Positions 25,508 through 35,300 of a stretch of DNA of 64,000 nucleotides are shown here, one piece after another (within the stretch, counting starts at the first letter, position 1; every line of letters starts with the position of its first letter). This DNA is from JBBQLG01 sp964251665 (GTDB lineage: Bacteria; Bacteroidota; Bacteroidia; Cytophagales; Spirosomataceae): assembly GCA_964251665.1 (NCBI GenBank), contig CAXUKO010000015.1, forward strand, positions 102,178 through 166,177, read 5' to 3'. The translations under genes and the position numbers were made by a program. A model generated the notes under the pieces. The model saw only the letters and a list, made by a program, of their open reading frames with translations. It was not told the origin of the DNA and ran no database searches.

Positions 25508-26326
25508 CTATAAGCCACGAACTAAATGCCTGGGAGCCGTCAGGTGTTTTTTCAAGCGTTCTTCCAGATCGTGTACCGTCAGGTTGCTGAATAGCTCGCC
25601 GTTGATGGCCAGCGCAATGCGGCCCGTCTCTTCCGACACCGCGATCACAGCCGCATCCGTTGCGGCACTCATGCCCAGGGCCGCCCGGTGCCGAAACCCC
25701 AGGGTGTGCGGCAGTTCATCGTCGTCGGATACGGGTAAAATACAGCGGGCCGCCTGAATCCGCCCGTCACTAATTACCACCGTGCCATCGTGTAACGGGC
25801 TGTACTGGCTGAAAATAGAAAGCAGCAGTGTTTTCGAGAGCCGTGCATCAATCGTTTCGCCCGACTGTGTAATCTTCGAGAGGTCGTCGTTTTTCTGAAT
25901 CGTAATCAGGCCACCGGTAAACTCAGCACTGAGCGTTTTGCAGGCGTCTAAAATCGGTTTTAAGGGAGTGACGGGTTCCGTAATATCCGGTTGCCGCAAC
26001 AGCCACCGACGCACCCACCGGTTACTGCCAATGTTGGTCGACCGCCCGATCAGGCCCAGAAAACGCCGGATTTCTTGCTGAAAGATAATGATCAGCGCCA
26101 GCGCGCCGACACTGATGAAATACTCCAGAATGGTGGTTAACAGGCTTAAGCCCAGGGCCTTCACAACTAAGTACACTAAGTACACCAGCAGATAGCCCAC
26201 AAAGACCCGGCTGGCAACACTGCCCCGAACCAGCACATAAATCTGATAGAGCAACACGGTTACCAGCCCGATGTCGAGAACATCGAGCCACCCAATCGTC
26301 AGGAATCCAAGGCGAAAAACCAGCAT
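25508..26326 (-). CDS. cdaA: Diadenylate cyclase CdaA
   Basis: The 272-residue membrane enzyme makes cyclic di-AMP from two ATP. Three N-terminal transmembrane helices (about residues 10-95) precede a DisA_N (DAC) domain. The catalytic motifs are YSPLHDGTVVIS (the DGA/DGT site) and GFRHRAALGMS (the RHR site), with SEETGRIALA after them. Length and layout match CdaA (YbbP) rather than DisA. It is the last gene of a minus-strand run after rnz, separated by only 18 bases, so it is probably co-transcribed with rnz. c-di-AMP controls potassium and osmolyte balance in many bacteria. Confidence 0.95.
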   Translation of the reverse strand: MLVFRLGFLTIGWLDVLDIGLVTVLLYQIYVLVRGSVASRVFVGYLLVYLVYLVVKALGLSLLTTILEYFISVGALALIIIFQQEIRRFLGLIGRSTNIGSNRWVRRWLLRQPDITEPVTPLKPILDACKTLSAEFTGGLITIQKNDDLSKITQSGETIDARLSKTLLLSIFSQYSPLHDGTVVISDGRIQAARCILPVSDDDELPHTLGFRHRAALGMSAATDAAVIAVSEETGRIALAINGELFSNLTVHDLEERLKKHLTAPRHLVRGL

Positions 26327-26344
26327 AGTACAGCGTAAAAAGGC

Positions 26345-27355
26345 TTAGGAATGGGCAGGGCTGTCAGACGGGTGACCATCCGGCAGGTCAATGGTTTCGC
26401 CTTCGATGGCTAAGGCTGTATTCATGAATTCGGCCCGTGACTCATCCAGAAACGGTTGAAACTCTTTGTAGCGCGACGAGAAATGCCCGATCAGTAGCTG
26501 CCCGACGCCCGCCTGAGCCGCAATAATACCCGCCTGCCGGGCCGTTGAGTGGTAGACTTCTTCGGCCCGTTCCAGATTATCATCCAGAAACGTGGCTTCG
26601 TGATACAGCAGATCAACGCCCTCAATCAGCGGGACCATCGACTCGTTGAACCGGGTGTCGGAGCAGAACGCGTAGGATCTTGCCCTGGGGCCGGGCACGG
26701 TATAGTCGGCAACTGCGTACAGCACCTGCCCGTTTGCATCCAGAATATCGTGCCCGTCTTTCAGCTGACGCATGAACTCGACCGGAACATCGGCCGGGAG
26801 TTTCTCGCGCAGCAGTCGGCGTCGGCGGGTTTTCTCCCGAAACAGGTAGCCCGTACAGGCGATCCGGTGTTCCAGCGGAATAGAGGATACGGTAAGTTGG
26901 GGCAGGTCCAGCAGGAGTGCCGGTTGCCGGGGATCAACAGCCTGAAAATGAATTTTATACCCCAGGCGCATATCCGAAACCCGAAACATCGTCGTCAGGA
27001 TTTCGTCCAGTCCCTGCGGTCCGAACAGGTATAAATCCTCGGTGCGGCCACTCAGATTCAGCGTCGAAAGGAGGGGGGCTAACCCAAAATAATGGTCACC
27101 GTGCAGGTGACTGATAAAAATGTATTTTAACCGGCCGGGCCGCGCCCGCTGGGCAATCAGGCGCAACTGGGTGCCCTCGCCACAGTCGATCAGAAAATAC
27201 TCGTTGTTATAATTGAGTAACTGTGCCGTTGGGTGGCGGTCGAACATGGGCGTAGCCGAACCTGCACCCAGAATAGTGAGTGCGAACACGGTACCCCGGT
27301 CGGCCGTGGGCCGGTGACTGGCATCAGTAATCAGATTCCCGGCCGCTTCCTCCAT
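26345..27355 (-). CDS. rnz: Ribonuclease Z
   Basis: RNase Z is the metallo-beta-lactamase-fold endonuclease that trims tRNA 3' ends. The zinc motif is FISHLHGDHYFGL (His83, His85, Asp87, His88 from the chosen start). Later come the CSDTRFN, YHEATF and GHFSSRY segments typical of the family. The ATG at 27355 leaves 336 residues; the frame is open to 27400, where another ATG would add 15 residues of weak character. With the shorter start the gene still overlaps the end of the STAS gene by 32 bases, indicating coupling. The N-terminal 20 residues before the first strand are unusual. Confidence 0.93.
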   Translation of the reverse strand: MEEAAGNLITDASHRPTADRGTVFALTILGAGSATPMFDRHPTAQLLNYNNEYFLIDCGEGTQLRLIAQRARPGRLKYIFISHLHGDHYFGLAPLLSTLNLSGRTEDLYLFGPQGLDEILTTMFRVSDMRLGYKIHFQAVDPRQPALLLDLPQLTVSSIPLEHRIACTGYLFREKTRRRRLLREKLPADVPVEFMRQLKDGHDILDANGQVLYAVADYTVPGPRARSYAFCSDTRFNESMVPLIEGVDLLYHEATFLDDNLERAEEVYHSTARQAGIIAAQAGVGQLLIGHFSSRYKEFQPFLDESRAEFMNTALAIEGETIDLPDGHPSDSPAHS

Positions 27356-27737
27356 TATACTCGCTATCGTCTTCGTTGCGGAAATCGTTTTCCAGTTCAT
27401 TCATAAATACGGCATCAACGGCTTCCTCCACCGTGGGCAGGATCGTCAGATCGGCAATGTTCGATAAGTCAAGTTCGTCGATGATTTCTTCGTTTTTGGT
27501 CACGACAATCATCAGCCCGACCTCATTCGTACACTGCCGGTTTATCTTGCGAACCACGCTGATGGCATCGTCGTCGATGGTTTGAGTGGCTTCCAGATCG
27601 ACAATGATGTTGCTATACCCTTCCCGAAACAGACTCCGGCTCAGGGTTTCAAACGCAGGGGCAATCTCGCCGTCGAACTCGGGTTCGTTCAGGCGAATGA
27701 GGGCATATTGTTCGTTTTTCTCAATCGAATAATTCAT
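27324..27737 (-). CDS. STAS domain protein (anti-sigma factor antagonist-like)
   Basis: The 137-residue protein consists of a STAS domain (about residues 1-110) with IIVDLEATQTIDDDAIS at the usual position of the phosphorylatable Ser/Thr. Here the local sequence is TIDDDAIS rather than the classical D-S-S-G, so regulation by phosphorylation is doubtful. A Glu/Asp/Asn/Gly-rich tail follows, and its coding region overlaps the start of rnz. STAS proteins bind anti-sigma kinases or sense ligands. No kinase gene is adjacent. It seems co-transcribed with rnz and cdaA. Confidence 0.8.
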   Translation of the reverse strand: MNYSIEKNEQYALIRLNEPEFDGEIAPAFETLSRSLFREGYSNIIVDLEATQTIDDDAISVVRKINRQCTNEVGLMIVVTKNEEIIDELDLSNIADLTILPTVEEAVDAVFMNELENDFRNEDDSEYNGGSGRESDY

Positions 27738-27826
27738 AAGAAGCGTAACGTGGACAGTAAGTTTAAGTTAAACTAATCGTTCGTAATCGGTTTTTGTTTC
27801 GCAGGAATCGCCAACAGCCGGTCAAC

Positions 27827-28765
27827 TTACAGCTTTAGTGCCCCGGAAATGGCAGATTTAATGCGGGCCAGCGGGTTAGCTGCATCAGCCCGCACAAAGG
27901 GACGGCCCGTTACCGTTTCGTATAATTCAATGTAACGGGCGGTAATCTGTTCGATCCAACTGTCGGACATGGCCGGAATCGTTTGGCCAGCCTTGCCCTG
28001 AAAGTTGTTGGCAATCAGCCATTCCCGGACGAATTCTTTCGACAACTGCCGTTGTGGCTGGTTGCTGCGTAAGTTCTCTTCGTAGGTATCGGCGTAAAAA
28101 TAGCGCGACGAATCGGGCGTGTGTACCTCGTCGATGAGGTAAATCTGATCGTCCAATTTACCAAATTCATACTTCGTATCGACCAGAATCAACCCCTGCG
28201 CCGAAGCCATGTCGGTACCCCGGTTGAAGAGCGCCAGTGCGTAGGTTTCCAGTTGAACGTAATCAGCCTCGCTGACGATACCCCGGCTCAGAATGTCTTC
28301 GCGCGAAATGTCTTCATCATGGCCTTCATGGGCTTTGGTGGTGGGCGTAATAATCGGCGTGGGAAGTCGGTCGTTTTCCCGTAACCCGTCGGGCAGCGGC
28401 ACCCCGCACAACACCCGGCCACCATCGCGGTAGGTACGCCAGGCATGGCCCGCGAGGTAGCCCCGCACCACCATCTCCACGGCGAACGGTTCGCAGTTCA
28501 GACCCATGCTGACGTTGGGATCGGGTACCTGACGCAGCCAGTTGGGGACAAGATCGGCGGTCGCCTGTAGGAAGTAAGCCGCCGTCTGATTCAGCACCTG
28601 CCCCTTGTAAGGAATGGCCTTTGGCAGCACTACGTCGAAGGCTGAAATCCGGTCTGTCGCCACCATCACTAACTGGTTGGGGAAGGCGTACACATCGCGG
28701 ACTTTACCCTTGTAATAACCGGTCTGGCCGGGGAAGTTGAACTGGGTTTCCTGAATAGCGTTCAT
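27827..28765 (-). CDS. purC: Phosphoribosylaminoimidazole-succinocarboxamide synthase
   Basis: PurC joins aspartate to CAIR in purine synthesis using ATP. Recognisable elements are GYYKGKVRDVYAF at the N-terminus, ATDRISAFDVVLP, MVVRGYLAGHAW, ILVDTKYEFG and EVHTPDSSRYF. The 312-residue length is the longer form typical of Bacteroidota and fungi-like enzymes. I chose the ATG at 28765; the frame also has a TTG one codon upstream. A REP-like paired hairpin lies between purC and the thiolase gene upstream. Confidence 0.96.
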   Translation of the reverse strand: MNAIQETQFNFPGQTGYYKGKVRDVYAFPNQLVMVATDRISAFDVVLPKAIPYKGQVLNQTAAYFLQATADLVPNWLRQVPDPNVSMGLNCEPFAVEMVVRGYLAGHAWRTYRDGGRVLCGVPLPDGLRENDRLPTPIITPTTKAHEGHDEDISREDILSRGIVSEADYVQLETYALALFNRGTDMASAQGLILVDTKYEFGKLDDQIYLIDEVHTPDSSRYFYADTYEENLRSNQPQRQLSKEFVREWLIANNFQGKAGQTIPAMSDSWIEQITARYIELYETVTGRPFVRADAANPLARIKSAISGALKL

Positions 28766-28777
28766 CAATTATGTATC

Positions 28778-28831
28778 CCAGATGCCCACATCTGGTTTTG
28801 TTTACCGGAATGGCCAGACGTGGGCGTCTGG
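28778..28831. repeat. REP-like paired hairpin, family A copy 1
   Basis: Two 18-base units, 28778-28795 and 28814-28831, each fold as a seven-base stem with a four-base loop (CCAGATG-CCCA-CATCTGG and CCAGACG-TGGG-CGTCTGG). The units are also inverted with respect to each other. The same design occurs at 46020-46071. No T-tract follows on either strand, so it is not a standard terminator. It lies between the co-directional thiolase and purC genes. Confidence 0.75.
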
Positions 28832-28858
28832 CCGGGCCGCCGAAGCGGATACAGTCCA

Positions 28859-30034
28859 TTATAATTTCTCCAGCACAAGGGCCGAGGCTCCACCCCCGCC
28901 GTTGCAGATACCGACCGCTCCGAAACGCCCGTTGCGCTGTTGCAGCACGTTGATGAGCGTCGTTACGATCCGGGCACCGGAAGCACCCAGTGGATGACCA
29001 ATGGAGACGGCTCCGCCAAAGACATTCAGCTTTTCCTGCGGAACGTCGAGCACCTGACTGAAAGCCAGCGGCACCACTGCAAAGGCTTCGTTGATTTCGT
29101 AAAAATCAATATCGGCTGTCGTGAGTCCGGCGCGGTCGAGGGCTTTGGGCACGGCGATGGTTGGCGTGGTGGTAAACCACTGCGGCTCCTGCTCCGCATC
29201 AGCATACGATACAATCCGGGCGAGTGGTTTCAGCCCGAGTTCGTCCGCTTTCCGTCGACTCATCACCACCAGGGCCGAAGCACCGTCGTTGATGGTCGAT
29301 GCGTTGGCCGCCGTGACGGTTCCGGTGGGGGTGAAGGCGGGTTTCAACGACGGAATTTTGTCGTAAAATACATTCTTGTACTCCTCGTCTTCGCTCACCG
29401 TTACGCTGCCTTTTCGGCTGGCTACCTCAACGGGCACAATCTCGGCGCTAAACTGTCCGCTTTGCGTGGCGGCTTCAGCCCGGTGATAGGACTGCACGGC
29501 GTAGGCGTCCTGTTCCTGACGGCTGATGGTGTATTTCTCCGCCGTTGCATCGGCAAATACACCCATCGCGCACTGATCGTAGGCGTCGAGCAGCCCGTCT
29601 TTGGCTAAGGAGTCAACCAGTTCGGCATTGCCGTAGCGATAGCCGAACCGGGCTTTCGGGACGTAATAAGGCGCATTGGACATGCTTTCCATACCACCTG
29701 CCACAATCACATCGGCCTGTCCTAACTGAATGGCCTGAGCCGCCAGCATAATGGCTTTCGTGCCTGATGCACATACTTTATTGATGGTTGTACAGGGAAT
29801 ATGGGCGGGTAAGCCCGCTTTCAGGGCGGCCTGTTTAGCGGGTGCCTGCCCAACATTGGCCGACACTACATTGCCCATAATCACTTCCTGAACCAACTCC
29901 GGTGCCACGCCTGCTTTGGCTAACGCGCCTTTAATAGCGGCAGCACCGAGATCAACGGCCGACAGTGTCGACAAAACGCCCCCAAAACTGCCAATAGGCG
30001 TACGGACGGCGGCAATAATAACAACTTCGTTCAT
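28859..30034 (-). CDS. Acetyl-CoA acetyltransferase (thiolase)
   Basis: The 391-residue enzyme condenses two acetyl-CoA to acetoacetyl-CoA or performs the reverse. The catalytic Cys88 is in NKVCASGTKA, the conserved INEAFAVVP is present, the His is in GHPLGASGAR, and the second Cys is in CNGGGGAS. The ATG at 30034 (MNEVVIIAAVRTPIG) is the normal thiolase N-terminus; the frame is open to 30160 without protein-like sequence. It may serve fatty acid breakdown, butanoate metabolism or the mevalonate pathway. It is placed after the BatA/TPR genes in a same-strand run. Confidence 0.94.
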   Translation of the reverse strand: MNEVVIIAAVRTPIGSFGGVLSTLSAVDLGAAAIKGALAKAGVAPELVQEVIMGNVVSANVGQAPAKQAALKAGLPAHIPCTTINKVCASGTKAIMLAAQAIQLGQADVIVAGGMESMSNAPYYVPKARFGYRYGNAELVDSLAKDGLLDAYDQCAMGVFADATAEKYTISRQEQDAYAVQSYHRAEAATQSGQFSAEIVPVEVASRKGSVTVSEDEEYKNVFYDKIPSLKPAFTPTGTVTAANASTINDGASALVVMSRRKADELGLKPLARIVSYADAEQEPQWFTTTPTIAVPKALDRAGLTTADIDFYEINEAFAVVPLAFSQVLDVPQEKLNVFGGAVSIGHPLGASGARIVTTLINVLQQRNGRFGAVGICNGGGGASALVLEKL

Positions 30035-30074
30035 GGTACGTTTGCGTAAAGGGTCATTAAACGGATGCGGTGGC

Positions 30075-30779
30075 CTACCACCGATTGCCCGGCTCTGCGT
30101 CCCGCGCTGGTGCCCGGTGGCGGGCCAGGGTATAGGGCAGATCGTCGCCCTGCATGGCATCCAGCAATTGCCGGGCCTGGGCTTCGGTCATGTTCAGGTT
30201 CCGAAACCGCCGTAACTGGTCGTCTTTCCGCTCCGAGTGTGCAACGGTTGGGGCCGGTGCCTGTTTCGACTCGGCCGGTGTCGGGCGCTGTACGGTAACC
30301 TTCGCTGGGTTTGGTTTTGGTCGTTGCGCCACGCCTGCTGTTGGTGTTCGACCGGACCAGATCCGTTTAATTAACTCAAAATTGTGGCGTGCGGGTTCAT
30401 TATCGGAGTTTTCCAACAGGGCCTGCTGAAACAGATTCAGGGCCGTAGCGCTGTCTTTCTCTAAACAGGCAATGATGCCCAGCTGCACCGATGCAATGGA
30501 CACCTGTTCGGCATTCCCTATCTGCCGCAACCGTTCATATTGGACTTTTGCCGGGGCATACCGGTTTAACCGGAAACAGCTGTGGCCTAAATTCAGGAGC
30601 AAATCAGGGTTGGGTGTTGAGTCAATTCGGGTTAGAAACGTATAGCGCTCAGCTGCCCGCGCGTAGTTGGCTGCTTTATACGCAGCCTCGGCTTCTTTAC
30701 GGGCAATATTGTTCCGGGAGATCTGATCCAGCGAGCGGTGTTGCCACCACAGCAGGGCCGATAAAAACAGGTGAATCAT
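30075..30779 (-). CDS. TPR protein next to a BatA-like gene (BatC-like)
   Basis: The 234-residue protein has a short hydrophobic N-terminus and two or three tetratricopeptide-like repeats (KEAEAAYKAANYARAAERYT, LLNLGHSCFRLNRYAPAKVQ, QLGIIACLEKDSATALNLFQ). A Pro/Thr/Lys-rich linker and a conserved helical end (RFRNLNMTEAQARQLLDAM) follow. The arrangement fits BatC/BatE-type partners of the Bacteroides aerotolerance (Bat) complex. It lies 58 bases after the VWA gene in the same direction. Its biochemical role is unknown. Confidence 0.75.
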   Translation of the reverse strand: MIHLFLSALLWWQHRSLDQISRNNIARKEAEAAYKAANYARAAERYTFLTRIDSTPNPDLLLNLGHSCFRLNRYAPAKVQYERLRQIGNAEQVSIASVQLGIIACLEKDSATALNLFQQALLENSDNEPARHNFELIKRIWSGRTPTAGVAQRPKPNPAKVTVQRPTPAESKQAPAPTVAHSERKDDQLRRFRNLNMTEAQARQLLDAMQGDDLPYTLARHRAPARDAEPGNRW

Positions 30780-30837
30780 ACACGATTAAAACGAACGCAA
30801 GCGCAAAATTAGCCGAAAATCCGGAAGCCTTGTCTCC

Positions 30838-31800
30838 TTATAGCTGAAACGTCCGCACGGTGACAATCAGGTCGATGGCCAGCAGCACGAAGGCAATCAG
30901 CAGGAAATAATAGTATTTGTTGGTAAGCACGCCAATCCGGCGCTGATCGATGGTTCGGCCCTGTACGGCGCGCAGGGCTTCGGTCAGCTGGGTGATATAC
31001 GGCGTATCGGGCGTGGCGTCAATGTAGCTGCCCCGACCGTCGCGGGCCAGGCTGCGCAGGGCTTCGCGGTTCAGGCGGGTCTGCACAATATGCCGCCGGT
31101 CGTCGCGCACGTAGCCCGACCCCTGCCGAATCGAACTGCCCGCTTCGGTCCCGACGCCCACCGTAAACAGCGGAATGGCGTAGGTGCGCAGCCGGCCCAG
31201 CACTGAGCGGTCGCAGGTGCCAAAATCTTCGCCGTCGCTGAACAGCACAATTGCTTTGGTACTCTGCCGGGCCAGCGGATCGGTAATAAGTTTCTGCCGG
31301 GCCAGTTCCAGCGCGGGGCACAGGTCGGTACCATTGCCCGATGAGAGGCCACTGCGGGTGTCGCGCACAAACCGGTTCAGCGCGTCGTGATCGGCGGTGA
31401 GGGGAGCCAGCACAAACGCGTCATTGGCGAACAGGATCAGGCCGAAGCGGTCGGCCGCCAGCGTATCGGTCAGTTGCTGAATGTCGAATTTGATGCGTTC
31501 GAGCCGGGTTGGCGCAATGTCCGTCGCATCCATCGACCGCGACACATCGAGGAGCAGGTAAATATCGCGCCCCAGCGTTGTTACCTCTTTATCAGCCTCG
31601 CCGAAGGAGGGTCCCAGCAGGGCAATCAGCAGCAGGGCTAAGTAGGTCGAGCGCAGAAAAAACTTGGGAATAACGGCCCAGGCCGACGTCGACAACTGCC
31701 GTGCCAGCCGGAAGGTGCGAAAAAAATAATAAATATACAGCAGCAGGAACAGCCCGACGAAGGTGAGTTCGGTGGCCGAAAACGGATGCAACCAGTTCAT
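30838..31800 (-). CDS. BatA/BatB-like von Willebrand factor A domain membrane protein
   Basis: The 320-residue inner-membrane protein has N-terminal hydrophobic helices (about residues 8-28 and 50-68), a VWA domain and a final C-terminal membrane helix. The metal-ion-dependent adhesion site begins LLLDVSRSMDATD (D-x-S-x-S), with later Thr (SGNGTDLCPAL) and Asp (FSDGEDFG). Bat proteins in Bacteroidota and spirochaetes usually follow a MoxR ATPase and a DUF58 protein and affect envelope stress tolerance. Here those partners are not in view, and the gene is the first of a minus-strand run beside the tRNA cluster. Confidence 0.87.
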   Translation of the reverse strand: MNWLHPFSATELTFVGLFLLLYIYYFFRTFRLARQLSTSAWAVIPKFFLRSTYLALLLIALLGPSFGEADKEVTTLGRDIYLLLDVSRSMDATDIAPTRLERIKFDIQQLTDTLAADRFGLILFANDAFVLAPLTADHDALNRFVRDTRSGLSSGNGTDLCPALELARQKLITDPLARQSTKAIVLFSDGEDFGTCDRSVLGRLRTYAIPLFTVGVGTEAGSSIRQGSGYVRDDRRHIVQTRLNREALRSLARDGRGSYIDATPDTPYITQLTEALRAVQGRTIDQRRIGVLTNKYYYFLLIAFVLLAIDLIVTVRTFQL

Positions 31801-31902
31801 GCGTAACGATTTGGGTTTTCCGTCGGCGCTGGTAGACGATCCGGCTCAACCCGCGACGGAGGGCGAAAATAAGGGTTACGGAAAGAATTTGCCCGATTTA
31901 GT

Positions 31903-31933
31903 TTTGGTTCTCTAAAACAGACAGCTATCTTTG
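31903..31933 (+). promoter_or_regulatory. Bacteroidota-type promoter of the tRNA cluster
   Basis: A TTTG at 31903-31906 and TATCTTTG at 31926-31933 are separated by 19 bases, an exact match to the TTTG-N19-TAnnTTTG consensus. The first tRNA begins 37 bases after the -7 element, a sensible distance for a short leader. Confidence 0.8.
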
Positions 31934-31970
31934 TGACCCAGAACGCCGGAGAAATCAAGCGAAGGCTAAC

Positions 31971-32057
31971 GGAGAGATGCCTGAGTGGCCGAAAGGAACA
32001 GTTTGCTAAACTGTCGTACTGGCAACGGTACCGAGGGTTCGAATCCCTCTCTCTCCG
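31971..32057 (+). tRNA. tRNA-Ser (GCT)
   Basis: The 87-base gene folds as a class II tRNA with a variable arm. The acceptor arms GGAGAGA and TCTCTCC pair fully. The anticodon GCT is at 32005-32007 in the loop TTGCTAA, and the T-loop is GGTTCGAATCC. The 3' CCA is not encoded. Confidence 0.96.
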
Positions 32058-32082
32058 CAGTAACCAATAAACAGATACCATT

Positions 32083-32156
32083 CGGGGTGTAGCGTAGCCC
32101 GGTATCGCGCCTGGTTTGGGACCAGGAGGTCGTAGGTTCGAATCCTGCCACCCCGA
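32083..32156 (+). tRNA. tRNA-Pro (TGG)
   Basis: The 74-base gene has acceptor arms CGGGGTG and CACCCCG, an anticodon stem CCTGG/CCAGG with anticodon TGG at 32117-32119, and a T-loop GGTTCGAATCC. It is 25 bases after tRNA-Ser. Confidence 0.96.
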
Positions 32157-32241
32157 CAATAAGCAAGTTTGATGTTTGTACGTTTGTAGTTTGATGTTTC
32201 GGCTTCAAACGGCCAGCGGCAAATGTCAAACTTTTTTATTT

Positions 32242-32315
32242 GGTCCCGTAGCTCAGTTGGATAGAGCATCTGCCTTCTAAGCAGACGGTCATTGGTTCGA
32301 ATCCAATCGGGGTCA
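32242..32315 (+). tRNA. tRNA-Arg (TCT)
   Basis: The 74-base gene begins GGTCCCG and ends CGGGGTC plus the discriminator base. The anticodon loop CTTCTAA has TCT at 32276-32278, and the T-loop is GGTTCGAATCC. It is the last gene of the cluster. Confidence 0.95.
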
Positions 32316-32325
32316 CATTGTCTGT

Positions 32326-32357
32326 AAAGCGCTTACCTTAGGTTAGGCGCTTTTTTT
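32326..32357 (+). terminator. Terminator of the tRNA cluster
   Basis: AAAGCGC (from 32326) pairs with GCGCTTT ahead of a seven-base T run ending at 32357. It lies just after tRNA-Arg. Confidence 0.8.
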
Positions 32358-32373
32358 ATAGGTATCATCCCAG

Positions 32374-35300
32374 CTACTGCCCCGGCAGTAGCAACCGGAA
32401 CGTGGCACCCTGACCCGGACGGCCCTCTGCCCGGATATATCCCTGATGGTTATCGATCACTTTTTTGACAATCGCCAGGCCGATGCCCGTTCCCTGGTAG
32501 CCGCTGCGCCCGTGCAGTCGCTGGAAGACCTGAAAAATGCGTTCGCCCTGATGCGGATCGAAACCAATGCCGTTGTCGGTCACTTCAATGCAGTGGAACT
32601 GCCGTTGCGCGTCCGCCGGCGAAACGGGTATACCGGCCTCCATACCCCGGACTAACTGCGTGGTTACGTCGATATGGGGCGGGACTGGTGACGTTGTGGC
32701 GGAATGGGCAAACTTCAGGGCGTTACCGAGGAGATTTTGAAACAACTGCCGAAGCTGACCCGCATCGCCGGTGAGCGTAGGAAGCGCGGCTACCCGAACT
32801 ACGGCCTGCCGGTCGGCAATGGCAGTTTCCAGATCGGTGAGCACATCGGCTACGATGGTGTTCAGGTTAACCGGGCGAACCGCTTCCCGTTTGGTTGCCA
32901 CCCGCGAATACGCCAGTACATCGCGGATGAGTACCTGCATCCGGGAAGCCGCCGACTGCATGCGCTGAATCAGGTCGGCACCGGTGTCGCCAATGACCGG
33001 CGCGTACTCCGTCTGAATAATGTCGCCAAACGCCAGAATCTTACGCAGCGGTTCCTGCAAATCGTGGGAAGCTACGTAAGCAAACTGTTCCAGATTCTCG
33101 TTGGAACGCTGCAACTCAATGACCGACGCTTCCAACTGCTGCTGCAATCGCTTCAGGGGAGTATAGTCGCCAAACGTCACCAGCACTTCATCGCCCATTT
33201 TGGTGGACATAATGTCCAGCCAGACATCGATGCCGCTGCCGTAGTAGTGGAAATCGAAACGCAGCGTCTCGCCGGTCAGGTACGTTTGCCGGTAAGCATC
33301 AAACAGCCCGTTGGTCTGGTAATCCGGGAACCAGACGCTGCCCAGTCCGCCAATCACGGTTTCCGGTTTCTGCCCCACATAGGATGCTAACTGCTGGTTG
33401 GCCACCTGAAACCGGAAATCAACGACATCGCCCCGTTCATCCCGGATGGGACTGAATAAGAAAATCCCCGTTTGGGAGGTGTCGATAATTGTCTGTAGTT
33501 CCGTAGTCGAGGCTTCCAGTTGCTGTTGCAGTAGTTTCAGGTCCGTGAAGTCCGAAAACGTCACCAGCACATCTCCGCCGAAGTGTGCTGCTGTTATGTT
33601 CAGCCAGGCGTTAATACCGTCGGCATCGTAATGAAAACTGAAATGCCTGGTCTGGTTCGCGTGTAAGACGCTCCGGTACTGCTCAAATAAGCCGTTGGTC
33701 AGGTAGGCCGGAAACCACTGGCTGACCGGTGTGTTTAACAGAGCGTCCGTTTCCTGGCCAGCGTACTGGGCAAGCATCTGGTTGGCGATCCGAAACCGGA
33801 AGTCGATCACCTGACCGGTTGCGTCGCGGATGGGCTGCATCAGAAAAATGGCCGCTTGCGCCGAATTAATGACGGCCCGCAGTTCATTCGCCGACTGCTC
33901 GACCGCCGACTGTGCCCGTTTGATGACGGAGATGTCGATAAAGGTGGTAACAAAGCCGTCGCCCAGGCGCTGAGCCGAAATATCCAGCCAGAAATCCAGC
34001 CCGTCGTAATTGTAATAGGTTTCGGTATGGAAGGGCTCGCCGGTTTCGGTGGTGGTCACATAGCTCTCAAACAAGCCCGCTTCCAGAGCGCCCGGAAAAA
34101 GGGACAGTAGGGTTTTACCCGGCAAACCGGCCATTGGCTGGTTCACTAATGCCGCCCCGGCTTCATTCGTCATCAGAATGGAAAAGTCAATGATGTTGCC
34201 CTGTCCATCGCGGACGGACTCGAACGCCATGATACCATTGGCCGAGCTGTCGAGTACGCCGTTGATGAGGGCCGCCTGTTGTTCTACGGCCTGCTGTGCC
34301 TGTTTCAGATCCGTGAAGTCCGTAAACGTGACCAGTACGTCGTCGCCCAGTTTGATGGACCGGATGTCGAACCAGTGGTCGGTGCCATCCACGGTATAAT
34401 GGAGGGGAACATGCTGTTCATCGCCGGTATCATACGTCCGTTTATAGTGGTCAAACAGGCCCGCGCGCCGGTAGGTGGCGAACCAGTCTGAAACCGGCGT
34501 GCCGCGCATCGTCTCGGGTAACTGACCGGCCAGCGATGCCACAAAGCGGTTGATGGTCTTAAAGCGAAAATCCGTGTACTGACCCGTTTCGTCGGCTATG
34601 GGCGTGATAACGAAGATACCGATCCGGGCATTGTCAATCACTGCCTGCAGGTTGGCCGTAGCCTGTTCCTGCGCCTGTTTGGTTGCCGTAATGTTTATGC
34701 CGGTGGCCACGCATCCGTCCCCTAACCTGGTGATCGATGTATCGTACCAGCGCTTCATGTGGGCGAAATACTGGTCGGTGCGGATGGACTGACCGGTTTC
34801 GACCACCTTACAAAGCAGCGTAAACTGGCCGCTGACCCGGGAGTGGGGCTGAATTGTGAGCAGGGTATTCCCCCTGATTTCACCGGAATAATAAGGCAAA
34901 ATATCGCGGCAGGCGGCTGGGTTGGCCATCCGAATGCGAAAATCACGGATCGGGCCGGGGGTGCCGTCCGGCAGTGGGTCGCGGATGGCTTCGTAGACGA
35001 ATATGTTGTTGAGCGACGTATCCAGAATACTCTGGAGCAGGTCGGTTTGTGCCGACTGCGCCAGCTCGGCCTGTTTCTGCTTTGTGATGATGCGGAATAT
35101 ACTCAGCACGCCATCGCCCGCTCTGGACCGGGTAATGGTCAGCCATTCACGCAGGGTGGGGTCCCAGTAGTCAAACTCGGCTGGCTCGCCGGTATCGACA
35201 ACCGTACGTATGCCCGCAAACACGCCTTCATTGATGGTGGTGTCCTGCTGATTGGCGTGCCGGAGTGAGGTGCCAACCGTGACCTGATACGTACCGGCGG

